Both the position numbers and the translations under genes were made by a program. This document shows, in pieces, positions 1 to 6,995 of a stretch of DNA of 44,627 bases (its first letter is position 1; every line of letters begins with the position of its first letter). This DNA comes from a bacterium (GTDB taxonomy: Bacteria > Patescibacteriota > Minisyncoccia > UBA6257 > JAGOQP01). The notes beneath the pieces were generated by a model that was not told where the DNA came from, made no database searches, and worked only from the letters and a program-made list of their open reading frames with translations. Location of the stretch: contig JAKBUF010000004.1 of NCBI GenBank assembly GCA_021844025.1, forward strand, positions 1 to 44,627, given 5' to 3'.

Positions 1-82
1 GACCGCTATATCCTTTTTTCACTAAGTATTCTATCTCCTGACGTTCAACGTAGGAGAGATTTGTGGTGTGTATCTGACGCAT
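1..82 (-). CDS. N-terminus of HTH protein, IS30 transposase-like (partial)
   Basis: An ATG at 82 (minus strand) opens a frame that runs off the left edge after 27 codons. The peptide contains the pattern LSYVERQEIEYLVKKGYS, which resembles the N-terminal helix-turn-helix of IS30-family transposases (LSxxERxxIxxLxxxGxS). The catalytic part lies outside the window, so a plain HTH regulator is possible. It is divergent from the DGR target gene. Confidence 0.45.
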   Translation of the reverse strand, partial: MRQIHTTNLSYVERQEIEYLVKKGYSG

Positions 83-236
83 ACTTCTATGCTAGCAGAG
101 TGTCCGTAGATATTCCGGAATTGGCGACAACGCTTAATTTAGCAGCAAAAATATAGAACAAGATCTATCACTGGTTAGTCTGATGTTTCTGAAATGTAGT
201 AAGAAACGATGGGCGACCACAACATAGGAGGCACTT

Positions 237-926
237 ATGCCACGTACAAAAAAATCTGCATTCGCACTAACTTCTGCGTTTATGTTATTTACTGCTTGGG
301 CGGCCGACCTCTTCAAAGAAGTAAAAGAACTCGGAGGTAATGAACAACTGATCTATGATTTCTTTGCAAAAAAATCAAACATTAAAGAACTTGCGCAATC
401 AATCATTGGTTCGGTTGAAAAAGTTGTAAAAAAACTTTTCCCCGGTAACGAGTACTTGAAACTTATCTCGGGTGAGAAAGAAATCATTATTGATGTTTGT
501 GACGGTACCGAACTTCTTTCCGAGGCCACTGATACTTTCGTATCAATTGATCCCGATTTTAGAAATTACGATGCGAATGAAAAAGGTAATACAACCGAAG
601 CAACAAAAGTTGGGGTGTATGAGTTAATTAAAGACTCACAATTTACCGATTTCTTTAATTCTGTCGGTGTGGGTTTAGATAAATTATGCTTTACTCACCA
701 TCAGATCAAAAAGTTTGTTAATTCACACCGGAATTGGTTACGGGCTAACGGGTACGCAACGTTCTTTCTCTTTAAATCAGAAGGAAAGTTCTTCGTTTCC
801 AACGTGCACGTCAACGTTGTTGGTACGCTCAGCGTGAGCGTGTACCGACTTGAGCTCGGCCTTCTGTGGAGTGCGCAGGGCCGTCCTCGGGTGGTTATTC
901 CGCAACTGGATATTACTGCCCTTTAG
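237..926 (+). CDS. DGR target protein with C-terminal variable region
   Basis: A 229-residue protein. The start is supported by an AGGAGG box just upstream (226-231). Residues about 8-22 are hydrophobic and could be a signal or membrane anchor. The middle part (about 25-170) matches no family I recognise. The last 45 or so residues are encoded by the variable repeat (789-902), which is nearly identical to the template repeat at 1261-1374 except at template adenines. At least eleven codons differ, mostly template Asn/Asp codons changed to His, Val, Ser, Tyr, Leu or Gly. The fixed frame of the segment (VNV..DGTL.VSV.RLE...LW.AQ.R.RVVIP) recurs, as I recall, in other CPR proteins. The fold is not an obvious C-type lectin. 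By family knowledge this is the ligand-binding protein diversified by the retroelement, probably displayed at the cell surface; the ligand is unknown. Confidence 0.85.
   Translation: MPRTKKSAFALTSAFMLFTAWAADLFKEVKELGGNEQLIYDFFAKKSNIKELAQSIIGSVEKVVKKLFPGNEYLKLISGEKEIIIDVCDGTELLSEATDTFVSIDPDFRNYDANEKGNTTEATKVGVYELIKDSQFTDFFNSVGVGLDKLCFTHHQIKKFVNSHRNWLRANGYATFFLFKSEGKFFVSNVHVNVVGTLSVSVYRLELGLLWSAQGRPRVVIPQLDITAL
789..902 (+). repeat. DGR variable repeat (VR)
   Basis: Collinear with 1261-1374 without gaps. Sixteen mismatches fall inside 114 positions. Fourteen of them sit where the template has A (changed to C, T or G), and a fifteenth A-to-C lies just beyond, at 903. Only two mismatches are not at A: template G1270 versus T798, and template C1290 versus T818. 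That bias is the signature of adenine-specific mutagenic retrohoming. The last unvaried block is the 3' 16 nt, ending GGGTGGTTATTCCG. Confidence 0.93.
903..920 (+). other. Possible IMH element after VR
   Basis: After the VR the two copies stay alignable for about 18 nt (903-920 against 1375-1392), but now the differences are not restricted to template A. In classical DGRs the VR ends with an IMH sequence and the TR with a diverged IMH*, which fixes the direction of transfer. The spacing here fits that arrangement. This is inferred from similarity only. Confidence 0.45.
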
Positions 927-1258
927 ATCTTTTTCTCTTTTTTCTTTATCCCTTTAGTCCTTTGGTACTTTGTACCTTGAGATTAAGGGGATATTTTTAT
1001 ATGCTGTACGTGTAATTCTATATTGCCATGCGATTACGGTTGCAGGGCTAGGGTTATGAAATACTATGCTTGAGAGTTTTGTGGGATACGCCTGCCTGCC
1101 GGTAGGCAGGTCTTACAAAAGAGTGGGTATACTATTTCAAACAAAAAATATCCAGTTAGTGCGCTGTGCTAAAGAGCTTCTATGCTCTGCATGAGATTCA
1201 ATTCCAAGATATTGTCTTATATGAATCAAGGAATGGTGGTGGGGAAGGCACGGTGTAT
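927..1258. other. Non-coding interval between DGR target and TR
   Basis: No convincing gene. It contains a short palindromic repeat (1091-1110) and AT-rich sequence that probably carries the promoter for the template RNA; I cannot place that promoter with confidence. Confidence 0.4.
1091..1110. repeat. GC-rich palindromic repeat
   Basis: CCTGCC-TGCCGGTA-GGCAGG: 6-bp arms that can fold into a hairpin in otherwise AT-rich sequence. It resembles the short REP-like palindromes scattered in many CPR genomes. Only one copy is seen in this window. Confidence 0.5.
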
Positions 1259-1260
1259 AT

Positions 1261-1374
1261 TTCTTCGTTGCCAACGTGAACGTCAACGACGATGGTACGC
1301 TCAACGTGAGCGTGAACCGACTTGAGAACGACAATCTGTGGAATGCGCAGAACCGTCATCGGGTGGTTATTCCG
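1261..1374 (+). repeat. DGR template repeat (TR)
   Basis: Non-coding donor copy of the variable repeat. Read in the target frame it encodes a chain rich in AAC/AAT and GAC/GAT codons (N-V-N-D-D-G-T-L-N-V-S-V-N-R-L-E-N-D-N-L-W-N in pieces), as expected for a template that maximises variation when A is randomised. It lies 334 nt downstream of the target gene and about 410 nt upstream of the reverse transcriptase, on the same strand. A hairpin with a T-run follows at 1388. Confidence 0.93.
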
Positions 1375-1387
1375 AAACCTGGTATTT

Positions 1388-1419
1388 CTCCCGTCAGTTT
1401 TTGGCGGGAGTTTTCTTTT
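1388..1419 (+). terminator. Rho-independent terminator after TR
   Basis: A nine-pair stem (CTCCCGTCA with TGGCGGGAG, one G-T wobble), a 5-nt loop and TTTTCTTTT. It would end the template RNA. The left arm overlaps the last codons and stop of the opposite-strand avd gene. Confidence 0.7.
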
Positions 1420-1738
1420 CTAGTCCTTGTTTCCATCCATATAGTATCCGTCCCATTTCAGCGAGTAATTCTGAAAGTTGGATATACTGTGTTTGAGAAA
1501 TGCATTTATTTTCCCACGCAAGTTGCAAAAAGAATTTGATTCCTTCAAGTTTAGAAACAGCAAGAATGAGTTTGGGTATTTTCTGCTCACAAGAAAGATA
1601 AAGTGAGATAAAAATTAGCTCAAGTAGATCGAGAAAATAACTTTCTATTTTTCCGCCCAAGGTATAGCGATGTGTTTTGGGAAATTGAGCATATAGAGAA
1701 AACCAAAGTGCGTACGTTATCTTTCCTTTCACAAGCAC
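1394..1738 (-). CDS. avd: Avd-like DGR accessory protein (four-helix bundle)
   Basis: About 114 residues from a GTG at 1738 (another GTG is at 1732). The protein shows the Avd/four-helix-bundle pattern: QFPKTHRYTLGGKIE, then FLDLLELI, KLEGIKFFLQLAWE and a C-terminal LLAEMGRILYGWK. Avd forms a basic pentameric barrel that binds the DGR reverse transcriptase and template RNA and is needed for mutagenic cDNA synthesis. The frame stays open upstream to 1903, but that part is antisense to the reverse transcriptase and is unlikely to be translated. No clear ribosome site is seen at either GTG. An ATG at 1778 would enter this frame only if the C10 run (1751-1760) had nine or twelve C. Being on the strand opposite to TR and RT is unusual; avd normally lies in line with them. 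Confidence 0.78.
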   Translation of the reverse strand: MLVKGKITYALWFSLYAQFPKTHRYTLGGKIESYFLDLLELIFISLYLSCEQKIPKLILAVSKLEGIKFFLQLAWENKCISQTQYIQLSELLAEMGRILYGWKQGLEKKTPAKN

Positions 1739-1750
1739 CGAAGGTGCTGT

Positions 1751-1760
1751 GGGGGGGGGG
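1751..1760. repeat. Homopolymer G10/C10 tract at the avd 5' end
   Basis: Ten consecutive G on the plus strand between the divergent starts of avd and the reverse transcriptase. On the minus strand it puts ATG 1778 out of frame with avd by one base. It could be a slippage (phase-variation) site or a sequencing error. Confidence 0.6.
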
Positions 1761-1787
1761 TGAAACGTGTTTTTGCATATTTGTTGT

Positions 1788-2762
1788 ATGTTTGAAAAAA
1801 TAATTTCTTTGGAAAATCTATATAGTGCGTGGGAAGAGTTCCTGCGTGGCAAACGAAATAAAGCAGATGTGCAGGTATTTTCTTTACGACTCTCTGATGG
1901 CATTCTCTCACTTCATAAGGATCTCGTCAATAAATCCTATACCCATGGAGGATATTCTGCCTTCAAAGTTTCCGATCCAAAACCTCGTCAAATCCACAAA
2001 GCTCCCGTACGTGATCGGCTTTTACATCATGCGATGTATAGAGTTTTATATCCCTATTTTGATACAAAGTTTATCGCAGATTCTTTTTCCTGTCGGAATG
2101 ATAAAGGGTCGCATCGTGCGTTATATCGTTTTCAGCACTATGTGCAGATAGTCAGTAAAAATAACACCAAACAGTGTTGGATATTGAAATGCGATATACG
2201 GAAGTTTTTTGCAAATATCAACCACGAGGTATTACTCGCCATACTACACAGACATATTACTGATACAAATGTCTTATGGTTGTGTGAACGAATTGTTAGA
2301 AGTTTTGAGAGTTCTTCGGGGAAAGGGTTACCATTGGGGAATCTTACCTCACAATTATTTGCAAATGTGTACCTGAATGAACTAGATCAATTTGTAAAAC
2401 ACAAATTACAAGTAAAATACTATATCAGATATGCGGATGATTTTGTGTTGTTTTCTTCTTGTAAAAATGAACTAGAGGGTTATTTGCTAAAGATGAAGAA
2501 CTTTCTAGAAGAAAACCTAAAAATGTCGCTTCATAAAGATAAAGTTTCTATACAAAGCATTGGATCGGGAGTGGACTTCCTTGGATGGGTACATTTTCCT
2601 GATCATCGGATATTGCGAAAAGCAACAAGAAAAAGAATGTTCCGACGTTTACAGATGCATCGTGCCCCAGAGACTCTAAATTCGTATAAGGGATTACTAA
2701 AACATGGGAATGCACACAAAATTAAAGAACAAATTGACTCAAACTTTTTATCAAGTTTGTAG
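1788..2762 (+). CDS. DGR reverse transcriptase
   Basis: 324 residues from ATG 1788; a GTG at 1767 is possible but would overlap the avd region. Reverse transcriptase blocks are visible in order: KCDIRKFF (about 134-141, first catalytic Asp), LPLGNLTSQLFAN (about 181-193, the G-x-x-x-SQ block typical of DGR enzymes) and YADD (215-218, catalytic pair), followed by a thumb-like segment. There is no maturase or endonuclease domain, so this is not a group II intron protein. It copies the TR RNA with adenine errors, together with Avd, and the cDNA replaces the VR of the upstream gene. Its stop lies 3 bp from the end of convergent recG, so no separate terminator fits between them. Confidence 0.93.
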   Translation: MFEKIISLENLYSAWEEFLRGKRNKADVQVFSLRLSDGILSLHKDLVNKSYTHGGYSAFKVSDPKPRQIHKAPVRDRLLHHAMYRVLYPYFDTKFIADSFSCRNDKGSHRALYRFQHYVQIVSKNNTKQCWILKCDIRKFFANINHEVLLAILHRHITDTNVLWLCERIVRSFESSSGKGLPLGNLTSQLFANVYLNELDQFVKHKLQVKYYIRYADDFVLFSSCKNELEGYLLKMKNFLEENLKMSLHKDKVSIQSIGSGVDFLGWVHFPDHRILRKATRKRMFRRLQMHRAPETLNSYKGLLKHGNAHKIKEQIDSNFLSSL

Positions 2763-2765
2763 TTT

Positions 2766-5327
2766 TTATTCCCAATGTATTTGTTTTTCAAAGAGTTTTA
2801 TATAAGTAGCTAGGAGTGGGTGATCGTGCAACTGAGGATCTCTTTGCATAAGATGTTGCACTGATTCATACACATCTTTTACCATGGTTGGGTTTTGCAG
2901 TGCTTCCATTGCTAAATCAGGAAGTCCTGTTTGTTCGGTTCCCAGAAATTGCCCCGGTCCACGGAATTTTAAATCCATCTCCGCAAGCTCAAATCCATTT
3001 TTTGCAGATATAAGCGCCTTGAGTCGATCAAGAGTTATTTTTGAGTGGCTGTCGGTAAATAAAAAACAGTATGATTGATGCTGTGCCCTACCCACTCGTC
3101 CGCGGAATTGATACAACTGTGAAAGCCCAAAATGTTCAGATCCTTCAATAATCATGAGTGTGGCGTTGGGCACATCTACCCCCACTTCAATCACTGAAGT
3201 GGCAACTAGAATGTCTAGTTCATGATCTTTAAATTTTTTCATTACCGTGTTTTTTTCTATTGCCTTTAGTTGCCCATGCAACATACCAACTCGTAACTGG
3301 GGAAATACAGTTTTTGATAATTTTTTATACTCATCTTCAACATTTTTAACATCTAGTTGTGCAAGTTGCCGCGGGGTGAGTTTTTGTTCCGGATCTGCGG
3401 GTTGAATGCGTGGGCAAATTACAAATACTTGTCGTCCTTCTTTTATCTGTGAGCGCACAAATGCGTATGCGGTTGCTCGGTGTTGTGCGGGGACAATACG
3501 GGTGTCTATTTTTTTACGATTTTTAGGTAATTCGTTAATGGTGGAAAGTTCTAAATCTCCCAGTAGGGTGAGTGCGAGCGTGCGGGGAATAGGAGTGGCA
3601 CTCATGCTGAGTAAATGTGGACTGTAGTTCCGATGCGAACGATGCAAATTAGATTCGAATAACACGAACGAAGAGTTTAAAATTCGTTTTGCTTTTAGAT
3701 ATTTTTGTTGGAAATCAATAAGAAGCCCAAGCTTTAAATTTTTTGATTTTAGATACCTCATGGTTTGCGCATAATCTTCTTTCGTGAAAAATGGTTTTGC
3801 TTTAACTTCGATAAGTATTTTCCCATCTATAATAAAATCAGCAAAGTTTGATTTTCTTCCACCCACCTCTATAGCGGATTCTCTTTCATACGGAATCTTT
3901 TTTTCTTTTAGTTGTTGTTCTAATTCATCTGCATATTGACGTTCTCGTGCAAATCGCCCTAATTTATCTTGTACGTTAAAGAAAATACCCTGCAATGTAT
4001 AAGACAATTCCTTTTCTACAATTTTTTCATCATCCGTATTTTGTTCGCCAAATTCGAGTAAATTCGCATTGTTTGCATCGAATAATAAAGCTCTCTGGGC
4101 TACGCCGAATCGATGTTGTTCGTCAATAATAACCAACCCTACTTCATTAAATGAAATATTTTTTTGTATAACCGCGTGAGTTCCAATGATGATTTTTATT
4201 TTCCCCGAAGCAATGTACGCACGCAATTCTTTTTTGGTAATTTCTCGTTCCAACCCTTTTCCTAAAAACAACACGGTACGCGATGCGGTTAGTAGCCCCA
4301 CCCCACCTTCAAACTCCTCAAAAAAATTGGTGAATGTGTGATAGTGCTGTTGTGCCAAAACTTCAGTTGGGGCCATAAATACTGCTTGTTTACCGTGTGA
4401 CGCAGTTACTAATGCTGCTAGTGCTGCCACCACGGTTTTTCCTGACCCTACATCTCCTTGTAGTAATCGATGTGTGGCATGTGGTAGGGCAATATCTTGT
4501 AATATGTCTTGCAACGCGTGTTGTTGCCCCTCGGTTAGTTCAAATGGTATATAGGAAAGATATTTCGATATTTGTTTGGAGGTGTGGGGGAGTGCATATG
4601 ATACACGACGAGTAATTTCGTTTTTTTGATTTGTTTTTATAAGTTGAAGTAAAAATAAATCTTGATACATAAATCGTTTCCGTGCCTGTTGTGTTTGCAA
4701 TAATGATTCGGGTTTGTGCATTTGTACAAACGCCTCAGCAAGTATGGGGAATGTATGCTGCTGCATGATGCTCTCGGGAAGAAACTCCTTAGATGTTTTG
4801 GCAATGGGTAGTACTTTTTCCATAACAAATCGGATTCCCTTAGAGGTAATTCCTTTTGTTTCTGAATATATAGGAACTAACCTACCGGTGTGTCGAGGAA
4901 TATATGAATCTCTTGAAATAATCTCAAATTCGGGAGACTGAAATTGAGCGCGTTTACCCGTAAATGAAACCTTGCCTGCAATGTTAATTGCAAGGCCTTC
5001 TTTTAATTGATTCAGTAAAAATCGTTGATTAAACCACACCGCTTCTGCTTTCCCGCTCTCATCAACAATACGAGCGGTAATAACTAGATATTTTTTCCAT
5101 TTAGTTTTTGATACGGAGAGTTTTTCAATGGTGCCGTGTATGGTGGCAATTTCATTTGGCTGTAGTTGCGCAATTGGTTTTATAGCAGAAAAATCTTGGT
5201 ATCGAAATGGAAAATAATATAAAAGATCTTTTACGGTTTTTAGTTGTAATTTTTCAAGTTTAGCGGCAAATAGAGGTCCAATGCCTTTTATATGTGTGAG
5301 TGGAGTTGATAAAGATGCCAAGTCCAT
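2766..5327 (-). CDS. recG: ATP-dependent DNA helicase RecG with inserted GxxExxY nuclease-like domain
   Basis: 853 residues. N-terminal wedge/OB part to about 250; Walker A GDVGSGKT at 291-298; DEQHRFGV at 402-409; SATPIPRT at 576-583; helicase motif VI QFRGRVGR at about 740-747. RecG remodels stalled forks and Holliday junctions. Between motif II and motif III, about residues 416-568 (genome about 3625-4080), lies an extra 140-150 residues absent from ordinary RecG. This insert matches the GxxExxY family, a PD-(D/E)XK-like fold: ARERQYADELEQQLKEKKI, then ADFIIDGKILIEVKAK with Asp and Glu-x-Lys, then a conserved Gln (YAQTMRYL). The frame is continuous and no intein splice residues are seen, so it appears to be a tolerated domain insertion. 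Start ATG 5327; no clear Shine-Dalgarno site. Confidence 0.93.
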   Translation of the reverse strand: MDLASLSTPLTHIKGIGPLFAAKLEKLQLKTVKDLLYYFPFRYQDFSAIKPIAQLQPNEIATIHGTIEKLSVSKTKWKKYLVITARIVDESGKAEAVWFNQRFLLNQLKEGLAINIAGKVSFTGKRAQFQSPEFEIISRDSYIPRHTGRLVPIYSETKGITSKGIRFVMEKVLPIAKTSKEFLPESIMQQHTFPILAEAFVQMHKPESLLQTQQARKRFMYQDLFLLQLIKTNQKNEITRRVSYALPHTSKQISKYLSYIPFELTEGQQHALQDILQDIALPHATHRLLQGDVGSGKTVVAALAALVTASHGKQAVFMAPTEVLAQQHYHTFTNFFEEFEGGVGLLTASRTVLFLGKGLEREITKKELRAYIASGKIKIIIGTHAVIQKNISFNEVGLVIIDEQHRFGVAQRALLFDANNANLLEFGEQNTDDEKIVEKELSYTLQGIFFNVQDKLGRFARERQYADELEQQLKEKKIPYERESAIEVGGRKSNFADFIIDGKILIEVKAKPFFTKEDYAQTMRYLKSKNLKLGLLIDFQQKYLKAKRILNSSFVLFESNLHRSHRNYSPHLLSMSATPIPRTLALTLLGDLELSTINELPKNRKKIDTRIVPAQHRATAYAFVRSQIKEGRQVFVICPRIQPADPEQKLTPRQLAQLDVKNVEDEYKKLSKTVFPQLRVGMLHGQLKAIEKNTVMKKFKDHELDILVATSVIEVGVDVPNATLMIIEGSEHFGLSQLYQFRGRVGRAQHQSYCFLFTDSHSKITLDRLKALISAKNGFELAEMDLKFRGPGQFLGTEQTGLPDLAMEALQNPTMVKDVYESVQHLMQRDPQLHDHPLLATYIKLFEKQIHWE

Positions 5328-5430
5328 ATATTACAGTATAGCATATGAAAGGGTTGATTTTGTTTGGGGTTAGTATATATACTGCAATCAGCAACTAATC
5401 CAATTACTAATACTAACCGAAGGAGTTATT

Positions 5431-5691
5431 ATGGCTGCTCTAATAATATACGGAGACCCAGACTTTTTTCTCCCAACTATTCTTATGGGAGGATATATAA
5501 CCGATGCGGCGCAGGACGATCCTGTGCGTAGAAAAGTTTTCATCCCCCCTGCCTTTCAAATGTTTATGGATCGGCATGGGAGTGGGCAATCGGGTATGTT
5601 CGGTCCGGGTTCTCGTAAGGGAAGGGTGAACATTATTAAGGGGCAGGAATTTGTTCAAACCCTCCATAATTCACTTGTGTCAAATTTTTAA
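5431..5691 (+). CDS. Hypothetical protein, 86 aa
   Basis: The ATG is preceded by AAGGAG (5420-5425), one of the better ribosome sites in the window, and the gene is followed at once by a terminator, so it is probably a monocistronic real gene. The protein has a hydrophobic start (ALIIYGDPDFFLPTILMGG), a charged middle and a Gly/Ser/Arg stretch (RHGSGQSGMFGPGSRKGR). I recognise no family. It could be a small secreted or membrane-associated peptide; the function is unknown. Confidence 0.6.
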   Translation: MAALIIYGDPDFFLPTILMGGYITDAAQDDPVRRKVFIPPAFQMFMDRHGSGQSGMFGPGSRKGRVNIIKGQEFVQTLHNSLVSNF

Positions 5692-5697
5692 GGGTAT

Positions 5698-5720
5698 GCC
5701 GCTTCGTGCGGCTACTTTTT
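5698..5720 (+). terminator. Rho-independent terminator
   Basis: GCCGC-TTCGT-GCGGC stem followed by TAC and a run of T. It ends the 86-aa gene. Confidence 0.75.
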
Positions 5721-5735
5721 TTATTTATTTTAATG

Positions 5736-5741
5736 TATACT
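5736..5741 (+). promoter_or_regulatory. -10 box placed for a leaderless mRNA
   Basis: TATACT lies six nucleotides before ATG 5748, with no ribosome site between. If used, transcription would start at or next to the start codon. Confidence 0.4.
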
Positions 5742-5747
5742 TACGGT

Positions 5748-6263
5748 ATGGAAAATAAAGATACCCAGGTAAAACTAGATGAGAATCAAGAAGCTAGTAG
5801 CTTGTTTTCGTGGAGTATTCCCAGTCACGAACACCAAGAGCGTAGCTTTGGTTTTTTTGTTTGGATTATTTCAGTGATGGTTATTTTGCTTTTGTTTTCT
5901 GTTTGGCAAAAAAACTTTCTTTTTGGGATCTTTATTCTCATGGCATCGGGGACTGTTCTCTTTTTGTCTTTACAGCATCCCGAAACACATGAATTTGCTC
6001 TCACGGATAAATTTATTGTATTTGGTAATTATCAAGACACTCATACCTATAGCGAATTTTCTCATTTTGATGTGCAGGAGTTTTCTGATATTGATACAGA
6101 GATATTCCTTGCGTTTAAAGATAAGAAGCGTGCCCCCATTCATATGCGTATTTATCGGGGAGATGAACAAAAAATTGTTGCTATTTTAAAGGAGAAGAAA
6201 TTAGTAGAAAAAGAAATTGATGTTTCATTGTTTGAATCTATCTCTAAATTGTTGGGGGTATAG
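5748..6263 (+). CDS. Membrane protein with C-terminal PH-like domain (DUF5673-like)
   Basis: 171 residues from ATG 5748; an earlier in-frame ATG at 5706 lies inside the preceding terminator and is unlikely. A hydrophilic N-terminus (SLFSWSIPSHEHQERS) is followed by two membrane segments (about 33-55 and 57-76) and a cytoplasmic beta-rich domain ending ISKLLGV. The order W-x-I-P-x-H-E, two helices and a PH-like tail is one I recall from many Patescibacteria proteins of unknown role. It is probably inner-membrane; function is unknown. Confidence 0.65.
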   Translation: MENKDTQVKLDENQEASSLFSWSIPSHEHQERSFGFFVWIISVMVILLLFSVWQKNFLFGIFILMASGTVLFLSLQHPETHEFALTDKFIVFGNYQDTHTYSEFSHFDVQEFSDIDTEIFLAFKDKKRAPIHMRIYRGDEQKIVAILKEKKLVEKEIDVSLFESISKLLGV

Positions 6264-6343
6264 ATTCATTGCAATACTCTACGTTTTTTGGTATGGTTTT
6301 TTTACCCCGTATTCAGACAACGTAATTCATTTTTAAGAGCACC

Positions 6344-6390
6344 CGTTGTTCAACGGACCCCGAAGGATACTTCGTATCCAACGGGGTAAG
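6344..6390 (+). ncRNA. Structured leader element A upstream of tRNA-Arg(GCG)
   Basis: 47 nt with the same length and layout as 21297-21343, which also precedes a tRNA-Arg. The shared 5' block is CGTTGTTCAACGGACCCC (18 nt identical); the 3' block is GGGG-Y-AAG. Between them are 21 nt that differ in sequence yet pair the same way: outer helix CCCCG/CGGGG, an internal A-rich loop, then GGATAC/GTATCC closed by TTC. The tRNA begins 33 nt further on. It could be a processing or expression signal, or a decayed tRNA 5' half, since GCACCCG-TT-GTTC-AACGGA at 6339-6355 looks like an acceptor strand plus D-arm. Confidence 0.55.
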
Positions 6391-6423
6391 GTAGGACGAC
6401 AAGATTGTTTATCCCGTCTAAAT

Positions 6424-6498
6424 GCGCCCATCGTTCAATGGATAGGACGCGGGATTGCGGATCCCGTAATCGAGGTTCGACTCCTCGTGGGCGCACCA
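6424..6498 (+). tRNA. tRNA-Arg (anticodon GCG)
   Basis: A complete cloverleaf: acceptor GCGCCCA/TGGGCGC, D stem GTTC/GGAC, anticodon stem CGGGA/TCCCG with loop TTGCGGA (anticodon GCG, reads CGC and perhaps CGU), T arm CGAGG-TTCGACT-CCTCG, discriminator A, and CCA encoded. Most bacteria instead use ACG converted to inosine by TadA for this box. Confidence 0.93.
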
Positions 6499-6534
6499 GA
6501 ATCTGACTTTTTGATTTTTTTGACGCCATTTCGT

Positions 6535-6555
6535 GGGCGGCTCGCAGAGCCGCCC
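6535..6555. repeat. Perfect GC-rich hairpin
   Basis: GGGCGGCTC-GCA-GAGCCGCCC, nine perfect pairs and a 3-nt loop, just past the end of the convergent 6576-6986 gene. Neither side has a strong T-run, so it is either a weak terminator or a repeat. Confidence 0.5.
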
Positions 6556-6575
6556 ATTGATTTTGCCCCGACGAA

Positions 6576-6986
6576 TCAAGGCCGCTCGGCCCGGATGATC
6601 TCATCTCGTATCTCATCGTATAAGACCAACTGGTTCGGCCGGGACATGAACATCCTACACAAATCATTGAGTTGATCTCGCATCGGGATTACTGATCCCT
6701 TAAAACGGATCGTGCCGTCGGAATATGTCGCCAGGCCATTGATCTCCATCTCCTGCTTAAGTTGTTGGACTATCAAGTTGCAAGGTGTGTGTTCAGCAAT
6801 TCGTTTCTGGCTTTTTACACCATTGTCGTGCAACTCAGCGATTTCCTGACGGAGCGTTTTTATTTCGGATATAAGCAGGCGCAAAAGAATTTCGATCGGG
6901 ATTTCTCTGATCGAAAAACAATAAACTATTTTGATACTTACAATGGAATATCGGGTTGTCATTTTCATAGTCATTTTTTCTAACAC
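6576..6986 (-). CDS. Predicted coiled-coil plus winged-helix DNA-binding protein
   Basis: 136 residues if started at 6986; ATG 6974 or later is also possible. After a hydrophobic stretch (about 15-40) comes a short coiled coil (EIKTLRQEIAELHDNG, about 41-56). The C-terminal 50 residues resemble an OmpR-type winged helix (DGTIRFKGSVIPMRDQLNDL, then CRMFMSRPNQLVLYDEI). No enzymatic motif is seen. It probably regulates transcription at the left end of the island; a 49-bp inverted repeat sits just upstream. Codon choice looks more GC-rich than in recG, as in the rest of the island. The family name is unknown to me. Confidence 0.55.
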   Translation of the reverse strand: MLEKMTMKMTTRYSIVSIKIVYCFSIREIPIEILLRLLISEIKTLRQEIAELHDNGVKSQKRIAEHTPCNLIVQQLKQEMEINGLATYSDGTIRFKGSVIPMRDQLNDLCRMFMSRPNQLVLYDEIRDEIIRAERP

Positions 6987-6995
6987 CTAAACGAA

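Noticed and set aside
1276-1539. Open frame starting inside the template repeat
   Set aside because: It reads the non-coding TR and its terminator; the similarity to the target protein is explained by the DGR template.
1739-1903. N-terminal extension of the avd frame
   Set aside because: It is antisense to the reverse transcriptase start and has no Avd-like residues.
1788-2762. Group II intron maturase
   Set aside because: No maturase or HNH part and no intron RNA features; the SQ block and adjacent VR/TR pair identify a DGR enzyme.
3625-4080. Intein in RecG
   Set aside because: No Cys/Ser at the start, no His-Asn at the end and no Hint blocks; it matches the GxxExxY domain instead.
6350-6667. 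Minus-strand open frame over the tRNA
   Set aside because: It is the reverse translation of tRNA-Arg and flanks (PRGVEPRLRDPQS pattern), a common artefact.
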